DNA of 64,000 bases from Gammaproteobacteria bacterium (GTDB lineage Bacteria; Pseudomonadota; Gammaproteobacteria; Steroidobacterales; Rariloculaceae), in the NCBI GenBank assembly GCA_017577365.1, contig PKRJ01000014.1, positions 5,988 to 69,987 of the forward strand. The letters run 5' to 3'. Below are positions 9,450 through 16,352 of this stretch, one piece after another; within the stretch, counting starts at the first letter, position 1; each line of letters starts with the position of its first letter. Below the pieces are notes generated by a model. It was not told where the DNA came from, ran no database searches, and saw only the letters and a list, made by a program, of their open reading frames with translations. The position numbers were made by a program, and so were the translations under genes.

Positions 9450-9580
9450 ACATGATTGCACGACGACATCCGATCCCTCGACGAGCGGACACAGACAGCC
9501 GACCCGAGCTCATGCTCGGCATCATGCTTCTCGGTACTTCCTTCGCCGCCGGATTGTTCATCGGCTGGATCATTGCCTGA
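9446..9580 (+). CDS. 44-residue single-span membrane peptide
   Basis: An ATG at 9446 overlaps the stop of the upstream flavoprotein gene in an ATGA arrangement and follows a GAGGGC ribosome site. The product has a basic N-terminus (MNMIARRHPIPRRADT) and one hydrophobic helix (LMLGIMLLGTSFAAGLFIGWIIA) reaching the C-terminus, so it should sit in the inner membrane with the N-terminus inside. It is too short to assign to a family. The coupling suggests it may anchor or modulate the flavoprotein, which is inference. Confidence 0.55.
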   Translation: MNMIARRHPIPRRADTDSRPELMLGIMLLGTSFAAGLFIGWIIA

Positions 9581-9729
9581 GCGCGTAACGCGCTCGATGC
9601 CTCCTCTCCGTTTGCGCAAAAAGCGACCGACCGACGTTCATTTCCGCGCACGGCGCTTCGCGCCTCTCGTTCCCCTAGGTCAGATCGAGGTGACATCGCG
9701 CCTCGCCGCGAGGCGCTCCGACCGGGTTG

Positions 9730-9773
9730 TCGGTCAACAGTCGGTCAGCACACAGTCACGCATCGGTCACATA
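9730..9773 (+). promoter_or_regulatory. Four 11-bp-period direct repeats upstream of a TonB receptor
   Basis: The heptamer TCGGTCA occurs at 9730, 9741 and 9763, and the related ACAGTCA at 9752, so four half-sites follow each other every 11 bp. This spacing (7-bp site plus 4-bp spacer, one helical turn) is that of PhoB/OmpR-type response-regulator boxes, whose PhoB consensus half-site also has a GTCA core. It ends 107 bp before the receptor ATG. The regulator is not in the window, and assignment to PhoB is inference. Confidence 0.5.
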
Positions 9774-9781
9774 GCGAAGAC

Positions 9782-9803
9782 GTTTGTTTACATCGCAACA
9801 AAC
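9782..9803 (+). promoter_or_regulatory. Palindromic operator-like site
   Basis: GTTTGTT (9782-9788) and AACAAAC (9797-9803) are perfect 7-bp inverted arms separated by TACATCGC. This AT-rich island lies just after the 11-bp direct repeats and about 80 nt before the receptor start, probably within the promoter. The rest of the 9581-9880 gap holds no gene. Confidence 0.4.
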
Positions 9804-9880
9804 TATTTCGGTCCTTTCGAGCTCGCGCGTAGGTTGCAGTGCACTTCCACCGACACGCGTCGACCGAAAGGATTCGAAAT

Positions 9881-12352
9881 ATGGAACGTTCGCTTCTCGT
9901 GCGGTACGCCAATCGTTCTCCGCGCTCGGTTCCGACGCAGCTGCACGCGTCGAGTCGCAAGACGATCGGCACGCTAGTCGCTGCGGCGCTCGGCACGGCT
10001 CCGACGACTCTTGCGGCACAAAGCGTCCCCTCGTTCGACACCGGGACCCGCGGCCCGCTCGAGGAAGTCGTCGTTACCGCGCGCAATCGCGAAGAGCTCG
10101 CGCAAAGCGTGCCGATTCCCACGTCCGTCGTCGGCGGCAGGCAGCTCGAGCGCGACAATTCGCTGACGGCGCTCGATTTCGCCAACAAGGTTCCGAGCCT
10201 GAACATCGTGCAGAACCAGCCGCGCCAGTCGAGCTTCTCGATCCGCGGCATCGGCAAGAACAACTCCAACGAGTTCACCGAAGGCTCGGTCGGCGTCATC
10301 CTGGACAACGTTTATGTCGTGCACCCCGGCGCGAGCTGGGGCAGCTTCTACGATCTGCAACGGGTCGAGGTCGCGCGCGGGCCGCAAGGCACGCTGCTCG
10401 GCAAGAACACGACGCTCGGTGTCGTGAACATCGTGCCCAATCTGCCCGAGTTCGAGCCGAAGGCGAAGCTCGAGCTGAGCTACGGAGATCACGACACGAC
10501 GCGCACGCACGCCGTCGTCACGGGACCGATCGCGAGCGATTCCGTCGCGTATCGAGTGACGCTCGCACATGAGCGCGGCGACGGCCCGATCGAGAACGTC
10601 CACAAGCCGGGCGAGACGCTCAACGACCGGAATCGATTCTCCGGGCGTCTTCAGCTTCTTGCCCACGTCACCGATCGCCTGACCGCGCGCTTCTCGGTCG
10701 ACATGAACCGCTCGAACGAGCTCAACGGGGCGTGGCCGTTCAATTACGGCGACCCGGAGACCTACCGCGACGGCACGGACCGCGAGACCTACGCGGAGCG
10801 GCTCGCCCGCTTCGAAGGAGAAAAGAGCCGCACGGTCCTGAACAGCTGGGATAAGTATCAGGCGAACGACATGGGGCGCCTGCTCAGCGAGTCGAAAGGC
10901 TGGTCGGGCCAGCTAGAGTACGACCTGCCGACCGGCCACTCGCTGACCTCGATCACGGCCGGCCGTTCGTATGTCTTCAGGGCGCACAACGATTACGACA
11001 TCCTCGACACCGGCTACTCGGGCGGTTACGTGCGCACGCGCCAGTTCTCGCAGGAGCTGCGCATCGCTTCCCCCGCCAAGGACCGCTTCGACTATCAGGC
11101 GGGCATCTACTTCCTCGATCTCGCGCACCGCACCGCCAACACGCCCGGCACGGTCGGCGGGCCGGATTCCGGCCGTCTCGCGGCGAACGAGGCGCGGTTC
11201 GCGCTGCTCGATGCCGACGAGGTCGGGAGAGCGCTCCTGGTCGCCTCACGCGATGGCGTCTATACCGACAACGTCACGACGCCCGAGGTCGAGAGCTTCG
11301 CGGTCTACGGCCAGACGAACGTCTATTTCGGCGATCGCTTCACGTTGACGACGGGGCTGCGCCGCACCTGGGAGTCTCGCTTCAACTCCGACGAGTCCCT
11401 CGTCTGGGGCGGCATCGAGCTCGACGAAGCGAACTTCCCCGGCGCGACGGCGGAGCAGCTCGCCGCCGCGCGCGCGATACGAGGAAGGCCTCGTCCGTAC
11501 GCGGAGGCGGAGCTCGACGAATCGTCGTGGTCCTGGCTGATCAATCCGAGCTTCGAGCTCGGCCAGAACGCGCTCCTCTACGCGTCCGTCGCCTACGGGG
11601 AACGTTCCGGCACGGTCAGCATCGATACCGCGACGCGCCAGCCGAGATTCACGCGGCCGGAGCGCACGACCGATTACGAGCTCGGCGTGAAGAGCACGCT
11701 GCTCGACGGGCGGCTGCGCGTGAACGCCAATCTGTTCTTCACCGACGTTCGTGACTATCAGGTGACGCTGCGCGAGGAGAACCCGACGGCGCCAGGCGAG
11801 TACATCAACGTCTTCTCGAACGCCGAGAGGGTCACGTCGAAAGGGCTCGAACTCGACGTCGAGTATGCCGTGACGGACGGTCTGTCGCTCTCGGCGACGG
11901 GTGCATGGAGCCCGTCCCGCTACGACAGCTGGCAGAACGGCCGCTGCCCGGCCGACGTTCTCGAGCTCGTCACGACCCTCTGCGACAACAGCGGCAAGCG
12001 CGTGCAGGGCTCGTCGGACCGCAGCTTGACGCTCAGCGCCTATTACCAATCGCCGTGGACGATCGGTCAATGGCACTGGCACGCGTTCGCCGCGAACATC
12101 TATCGCTCCGCGCTCGATACGAGCCCGAGCCTCGCTCCCGAAGGACATCAGGGCGGATTCTCCGTCGTCAACGCGGGCGTGGGGCTGAGCTCGATCGACG
12201 GCAAGTACTCGATCAGCCTCGACGCGCGGAACGTCTTCGACAAGATCTATCTCGTGTCCTACAACGACTACGGGATCGGCACGATCGGCCGCGCGGCCAT
12301 CGGCCAGAGACGTTTCTTGAGCCTCACGTTCCGCGCGAACTTCGCTCTTTGA
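9881..12352 (+). CDS. TonB-dependent outer-membrane receptor (823 aa)
   Basis: A long N-terminal export region (hydrophobic core at about 29-46) precedes the TonB box EEVVVTAR (61-68). The plug domain contains FSIRGIGKNNSNEF and VARGPQGTLLGKNTTLGVVNIV. The barrel runs to the terminal strand FLSLTFRANFAL. The open frame extends 14 codons upstream, but the ATG at 9881 has AAAGGA 8 nt before it. It is the first gene of an apparent operon with the DUF6152 protein and two PDxSGxW secreted proteins, because no terminator is visible and the gaps are 30-60 nt. Direct repeats and a palindrome upstream point to dedicated regulation. The ligand is unknown; the architecture fits receptors for complex or aromatic organics. 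Confidence 0.92.
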   Translation: MERSLLVRYANRSPRSVPTQLHASSRKTIGTLVAAALGTAPTTLAAQSVPSFDTGTRGPLEEVVVTARNREELAQSVPIPTSVVGGRQLERDNSLTALDFANKVPSLNIVQNQPRQSSFSIRGIGKNNSNEFTEGSVGVILDNVYVVHPGASWGSFYDLQRVEVARGPQGTLLGKNTTLGVVNIVPNLPEFEPKAKLELSYGDHDTTRTHAVVTGPIASDSVAYRVTLAHERGDGPIENVHKPGETLNDRNRFSGRLQLLAHVTDRLTARFSVDMNRSNELNGAWPFNYGDPETYRDGTDRETYAERLARFEGEKSRTVLNSWDKYQANDMGRLLSESKGWSGQLEYDLPTGHSLTSITAGRSYVFRAHNDYDILDTGYSGGYVRTRQFSQELRIASPAKDRFDYQAGIYFLDLAHRTANTPGTVGGPDSGRLAANEARFALLDADEVGRALLVASRDGVYTDNVTTPEVESFAVYGQTNVYFGDRFTLTTGLRRTWESRFNSDESLVWGGIELDEANFPGATAEQLAAARAIRGRPRPYAEAELDESSWSWLINPSFELGQNALLYASVAYGERSGTVSIDTATRQPRFTRPERTTDYELGVKSTLLDGRLRVNANLFFTDVRDYQVTLREENPTAPGEYINVFSNAERVTSKGLELDVEYAVTDGLSLSATGAWSPSRYDSWQNGRCPADVLELVTTLCDNSGKRVQGSSDRSLTLSAYYQSPWTIGQWHWHAFAANIYRSALDTSPSLAPEGHQGGFSVVNAGVGLSSIDGKYSISLDARNVFDKIYLVSYNDYGIGTIGRAAIGQRRFLSLTFRANFAL

Positions 12353-12399
12353 TCTTCCGCCACCGTGTCCTGCTCGCCATGCCACAAAGAGAGACACCC

Positions 12400-12864
12400 A
12401 TGACTCGTCGCTTCTCAAAGACTCTTGCCGGCGTGCTCGTTCTGTCCGGTATCGGCTACGCCGATCTGCCCGCAAGCGCCCATCACGCCTTCTCGGCCGA
12501 GTTCGATATCAATCAACCGATCGAGATCACGGGCGTGATCAGCCGGTTCGTGCTGACGAATCCGCACAGCTGGCTCTATATCGACGTCGCCGACGAGAAC
12601 GGCAACGTGACGAACTGGGGATTCGAGTTCGGCACGCCCTTCGCGTTGCGCAGCCGCGGCGTCACGAAGGAGACGCTCGCGCCGGGAACGAAAGTCACGA
12701 TCAAGGGCTACCGCTCGCGGAACGGGCAACCGTTCGGATACGCGACGCTCACGGTCCTCGAGGACGGCCGGCGTTTCGCGACCGGCGGGGCGCCAGATGC
12801 GCCCTCTTCCGAGCCCTCCGCATCCGCGACATCGACGGCGGCCGCCACTCGCAGCACGCCCTAG
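12400..12864 (+). CDS. DUF6152-type secreted protein
   Basis: The 154-residue protein has an N-terminal signal peptide (SKTLAGVLVLSGIGYADLPASA) followed immediately by HHAFSAEFD, the hallmark start of the DUF6152 family. It then shows ITGVISRFVLTNPHSWLYIDVADENG and a GTKVTIKGYRSRNG stretch, consistent with a small beta-barrel (OB-like) periplasmic domain. The tail after about residue 128 is low-complexity Ser/Ala/Thr. AAAGAGAG precedes the chosen ATG; an in-frame ATG at 12379 has no ribosome site. It sits 47 nt after the receptor and 29 nt before the first PDxSGxW gene, so cotranscription is likely. Conserved His near the mature N-terminus could bind metal, which is inference. Confidence 0.78.
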   Translation: MTRRFSKTLAGVLVLSGIGYADLPASAHHAFSAEFDINQPIEITGVISRFVLTNPHSWLYIDVADENGNVTNWGFEFGTPFALRSRGVTKETLAPGTKVTIKGYRSRNGQPFGYATLTVLEDGRRFATGGAPDAPSSEPSASATSTAAATRSTP

Positions 12865-12893
12865 CAGGCCCCGGAACCAGAACGAGGAACACG

Positions 12894-13703
12894 ATGAACC
12901 TGGCTCACTCCGTCCGGAAATCTCAACCGTTGCGGGATCTCAAGCGAATAGGCGTCGCACTGCTTCTCGGCGCGACGCTCGCCTCGGCGCGTCACGCCGC
13001 CGCGGATTGCCTCGACGACATCCCGAGGCTGCCGAACGGCCGCCCGGACTTCTCCGGCATCTGGCAGACGACGAGCGCCGCGGATTACGACCTCGAGCCG
13101 CACGCACATCGGCACGACGCGCCCCCCGGGCCGGGCGTGATCGAAGGGCATTTCATTCCGTACCTGCCCGAGGCTCTCGAGCAGCGCAAAGAGAACTTCG
13201 AGAATCGCCACACGGACGATCCGACGCTCAAAGGGTTCACGCCCGGGGTGCCGCGAATGATCTACTACCCGGCACCCTTCCAGATCTTCCAGCGCGAGCG
13301 GGATCTCATCATCGTCCAACAGTTCGGCCATTCGGCGCGTACGATCCATACGAACGGCACGCAGCATCCGGACGACCTCTACGACCTGTGGATGGGAGAT
13401 TCGCGCGGAACGTGGGAAGGCGACACGCTGGTCGTCGACGTCATCGGCTTCAACGGACGAACCTGGCTCGATCGTTCCGGGAACTATCACAGCGATCAGC
13501 TCCACGTCGTCGAGCGCTGGCGGTTCCTCGACAAGAACACGATCGAGTACACGGCGACCCTCGAAGACCCGAAAGTCTACGCGCGCCCTTGGACGCTGAG
13601 CGTGATCCTCCACCGCCATCGGGAGAAGAACTTCCAGCTGATCGAGGACTACCGATACACGCTCGAATATGCGGACTACTACCCGCCGAAGCCGGACGAA
13701 TGA
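12894..13703 (+). CDS. Secreted PDFSGIW-motif protein, first of a paralogous pair
   Basis: This 269-residue protein has a signal peptide (IGVALLLGATLASARHAAA). The mature domain opens with RLPNGRPDFSGIWQTTS. A central block contains DLWMGDSRGTWEGDTLVVDV, then NGRTWLDRSG, then ATLEDPKVYARPWTL. The next gene carries the same blocks in the same order, so the two are paralogs. Such proteins occur in series next to TonB receptors and DUF6152 proteins in several proteobacteria, but I know no established biochemical function. A beta-rich, periplasmic or outer-membrane-associated substrate-handling role is inference. The ATG at 12894 follows AACGAGGAACACG. Confidence 0.75.
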   Translation: MNLAHSVRKSQPLRDLKRIGVALLLGATLASARHAAADCLDDIPRLPNGRPDFSGIWQTTSAADYDLEPHAHRHDAPPGPGVIEGHFIPYLPEALEQRKENFENRHTDDPTLKGFTPGVPRMIYYPAPFQIFQRERDLIIVQQFGHSARTIHTNGTQHPDDLYDLWMGDSRGTWEGDTLVVDVIGFNGRTWLDRSGNYHSDQLHVVERWRFLDKNTIEYTATLEDPKVYARPWTLSVILHRHREKNFQLIEDYRYTLEYADYYPPKPDE

Positions 13704-13762
13704 GCTTCACCTCGCAACGAAGACCGTCCGGCAATGACGACCAAAGAACACGGAGATCATCG

Positions 13763-14707
13763 ATGACGCATGCCGACAAAGGGCGAGCCGCGCTCCGGCG
13801 CGCTGCGCTCTCCGCCGCGGTCGCCGTGGCCGCGCTCGCCGCCAACGATGCCTCGGCCCAGGAATCTCGCTGGGAAACGAGCTATCCGATCATCGAGTCC
13901 GGGGAATGGACCGGGCCGCGTACGCGCGACGGGCAGCCGGACATTTCCGGGCATTGGTCGAACACGATTGCGAACCACAACAACTTCACCGATCCGCAAG
14001 GCGGGATTCCGAACGATCCGAACGCTCGCCCGCTCGGTCCGCGCGAAGAACGTGCGCCGAGCCGCGTCACGGACCCGCCCGACGGCAAGCTGCCGTTACA
14101 GCCTTGGGCCAAGAAAAAGGTCGAGGAGTTCAGGATCGGTTTCCACAACCCCGTCTACCCGGGACACGTCGAGCCGAACGCGCGCTGCGCGCCCGGAGGC
14201 ATTCCGAAGTCGCTGTACTGGCACGGCTACGAGATCGCGCAGTATCCAGGCTATGTCGTGTTCTTCTTCGACAACGGAACGCGGATCATCCACCTGGACG
14301 ACAAACCGCATCTTCCCGAGAACATCAAGCTGTGGAACGGCGACTCACGAGGACGTTGGGAGGGCAACACCCTGATCGTCGAGGTGCGCAACGTCAACGG
14401 CAAGGCGCTGTTCGGCCGCTCCGGGGAGTTCATCAGCGAGAACGCCAGGATCCTCGAGCGCTACATCTTTTCTCCGGACGGCAAGCGCTACAACTACGTC
14501 GCGACGTTCGACGATCCGACGGTCTATACGCGTCCCTTCACCGTGACGATCCCGGCACGGAAATGGACCGAGGAGGATCCGGCAACGGGCTGGCACTTCG
14601 ACGTGATCGACGCGAAGCACGACGGCGACGAGCGCATCGTCGAGGTCTTCGAGCGCGTCTGCGTCGAGAACAACGGCGGTTTCGGGATGCCGGCGGCGAA
14701 ACCCTAG
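13763..14707 (+). CDS. Secreted PDISGHW-motif protein, second of a paralogous pair
   Basis: The 314-residue protein is a paralog of the preceding gene product. It has a signal peptide (ALSAAVAVAALAANDASAQ), a start block TRDGQPDISGHWSN, and the shared central block KLWNGDSRGRWEGNTLIVEV with RSGEFISENARILERY and ATFDDPTVYTRPFT. It is longer than its neighbour by an extra segment before the shared block (with Cys at GHVEPNARCAPGG) and a C-terminal extension ending VCVENNGGFGMP, so two Cys could form a disulfide. The open frame runs far upstream, but the ATG at 13763 is preceded by CGGAGATCATCG and the signal peptide. Function is unknown. Confidence 0.75.
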   Translation: MTHADKGRAALRRAALSAAVAVAALAANDASAQESRWETSYPIIESGEWTGPRTRDGQPDISGHWSNTIANHNNFTDPQGGIPNDPNARPLGPREERAPSRVTDPPDGKLPLQPWAKKKVEEFRIGFHNPVYPGHVEPNARCAPGGIPKSLYWHGYEIAQYPGYVVFFFDNGTRIIHLDDKPHLPENIKLWNGDSRGRWEGNTLIVEVRNVNGKALFGRSGEFISENARILERYIFSPDGKRYNYVATFDDPTVYTRPFTVTIPARKWTEEDPATGWHFDVIDAKHDGDERIVEVFERVCVENNGGFGMPAAKP

Positions 14708-14730
14708 CCCTCACGCTCGGCACGAGGCGG

Positions 14731-14760
14731 GACGTCGCGGGCGCGAACGTCCGCGACGAC
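14731..14760 (+). terminator. Hairpin after the PDxSGxW genes
   Basis: CGTCGCGG (14733-14740) and CCGCGACG (14751-14758) are perfect 8-bp arms with a 10-nt loop, 26 nt after the stop codon. There is no T-run, so this is a tentative end of the receptor operon. Confidence 0.4.
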
Positions 14761-14852
14761 CAAGACGTGGCGGCGAAGGTCGGTGAGCTGTACTCGCGGT
14801 ATTCTCGCGCGCCATAGATATAGCTCGTCGTGAAAAGCGTAGCCCGGCCGCG

Positions 14853-15383
14853 ATGTCGATGCTGCGAAGATCGTTTCTCGCCCTTGCCCTGTGCACCACG
14901 GTTGCAGGCAGCCTGTTCAGCCAGCCGGCGGCTCGGACGATCCGGCCGGGCTCCGCCGCGGAGCTCTTCGAGCGCATCCCGCATACGACGCCCTCGACGG
15001 GCTTCTCGAGCGACGAAGGACAGCTGTACGCGCAGGCCTTGCCCGCTGCCGGACGCCCGGACGAGGCGTTCGTCCGATACGAAGCCGGGAGTCCGTACTT
15101 GGCTGAACGGACGTTCGGCCGGCTCGTTCGCACCGCGAAACGTCTAGGCTATAACCTCGTCCCTTACGAGGCCGAGCCGCCGCCCGATGACATCGAATCT
15201 TTGGCGGAAAGCGTCGCCTACCGCGAAGAAGCCCAGGCGAACAACCTCGTGCGCATCTTCGCGCGCGATCCGGAGGCCAAGGCGATCCTTCACGTCGGGT
15301 ACTCTCATGCCGCGGAGCCCCCGATTCCGTCGTTCGACGGCACGACGATGCCGCTCGTGACGGCTACCGAGAACGGCGAATAA
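14853..15383 (+). CDS. Secreted protein, probably a shortened remnant
   Basis: The 176-residue product has a convincing signal peptide (LRRSFLALALCTTVAGSLFSQP). Its later part (LVRTAKRLGYNLVPYEAE, then REEAQANNLVRIFARDPEAKAILHVGYSHAAEPP) resembles the C-terminal half of larger periplasmic proteins of unknown function whose helical core ends with a conserved HVGYxH segment. The protein stops soon after this segment and the region between signal peptide and core is short, so an internal deletion and a lost C-terminus are likely. No clear ribosome site precedes the ATG at 14853. It may be translated but non-functional. Confidence 0.45.
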   Translation: MSMLRRSFLALALCTTVAGSLFSQPAARTIRPGSAAELFERIPHTTPSTGFSSDEGQLYAQALPAAGRPDEAFVRYEAGSPYLAERTFGRLVRTAKRLGYNLVPYEAEPPPDDIESLAESVAYREEAQANNLVRIFARDPEAKAILHVGYSHAAEPPIPSFDGTTMPLVTATENGE

Positions 15384-15400
15384 CGGCGGCTTCGTGCAAG

Positions 15401-16252
15401 CTACCCGAAGCGGTAGCTCGACACTGCCATCGTGCCGAGCAGGTTTTCCTCGTAGTAGATCCTCGACGCGGTGTCCTCTCCCGCAGCGCCGACGACCACG
15501 TGGAGCGGCAGCAAATGCTCCTCTCGCGGATGCGCGATGCGCGCGGCCGGCGCCTCCTCCCACTCGATGAGACGTCGGCGCCGTTCCTCCGGCGCCGAGG
15601 CGAGCGTCTCCGCAAGCCACGCATCGAAAAGTCGGGAAGGCACGCGGGCCTCGGGGCCCATCAATCTCAGGTTGTGGTACGTCATGCCGCTGCCCGCAAT
15701 CAGCACGCCCTCCGCGCGAAGCGGGGCGAGCGCTGCGCCGATACGCAAGTGAAGCTCCGCGTCAAGGCTCGAGTGCAAAGAGAGCTGGACCACGGGAACC
15801 TCGGCTCGAGGATACATCACGGCAAGCGGCACGAATGCACCGTGATCGTAACCGCGCTCGGCGTCGAGCCGCGCCTCGAAGCCCGCACGCCGTAAGAGCT
15901 CCTGCACGCGGCGCGCGAGCGTCGGATCGCCGGGCGCAGGATAGACGATCTCGTACGTGTGCCGCGGGAAACCGTAGTAGTCGTAGAGCATCGGCGGTGC
16001 CGGATGGGCCATGACCGCCAGCTCCGACTCCTCCCAATGGCCCGACACGACGAGCATCGCTCGCGGCACCTCTGGCAGAGCGGCCGGAATCGCCGCGAGC
16101 GCCGCGGCGAGCCGCGCGTGAGCCGCGCCGTACTCGTCGTGCATGAACGGCCACGGGCCGCCGCCGTGGGAGAGGAAATAGGTCGGTAACGTCGAGGACA
16201 TCGCGAGCCGTTCGGATTCCTGGATCGGCCGTTCGCCATGATACTGGCTCAT
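15401..16252 (-). CDS. DODA-type extradiol aromatic ring-opening dioxygenase
   Basis: This cytoplasmic protein belongs to the class III (LigB-like) DODA/YgiD family, non-heme iron or zinc enzymes that open catechol-type rings such as 4,5-DOPA. The metal-site histidines appear in FLSHGGGPW near the N-terminus, GYDHGAFVPLAVMYP in the middle and SGMTYHNLRLMG later. HLLPLHVVVGAAGED is the conserved C-terminal block. The ATG at 16252 (283 residues) has AGGTCG 6 nt upstream. The ATG at 16201 would give 266 residues, closer to the usual family length, but lacks a close ribosome site. It is transcribed divergently from the NhaA fusion. Physiological substrate is unproven; the nearby LigM-like gene suggests catechol or gallate derivatives. 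Confidence 0.85.
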   Translation of the reverse strand: MSQYHGERPIQESERLAMSSTLPTYFLSHGGGPWPFMHDEYGAAHARLAAALAAIPAALPEVPRAMLVVSGHWEESELAVMAHPAPPMLYDYYGFPRHTYEIVYPAPGDPTLARRVQELLRRAGFEARLDAERGYDHGAFVPLAVMYPRAEVPVVQLSLHSSLDAELHLRIGAALAPLRAEGVLIAGSGMTYHNLRLMGPEARVPSRLFDAWLAETLASAPEERRRRLIEWEEAPAARIAHPREEHLLPLHVVVGAAGEDTASRIYYEENLLGTMAVSSYRFG

Positions 16253-16352
16253 GGAACGACCTGCAGAACAACGCTCCACCGGCCGCTTGGCGTGAACCCG
16301 CGCCGGGCGCGCCGGACAAACCTGCCAGTGGGCTACCTGAAAGGACAAGGAC

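Noticed and set aside
9730..9773. CRISPR-like reading of the short repeats before the second receptor
   Set aside because: Units are only 7 bp with 4-bp spacers and not identical, which fits a regulator site, not a CRISPR array. No cas gene is present.
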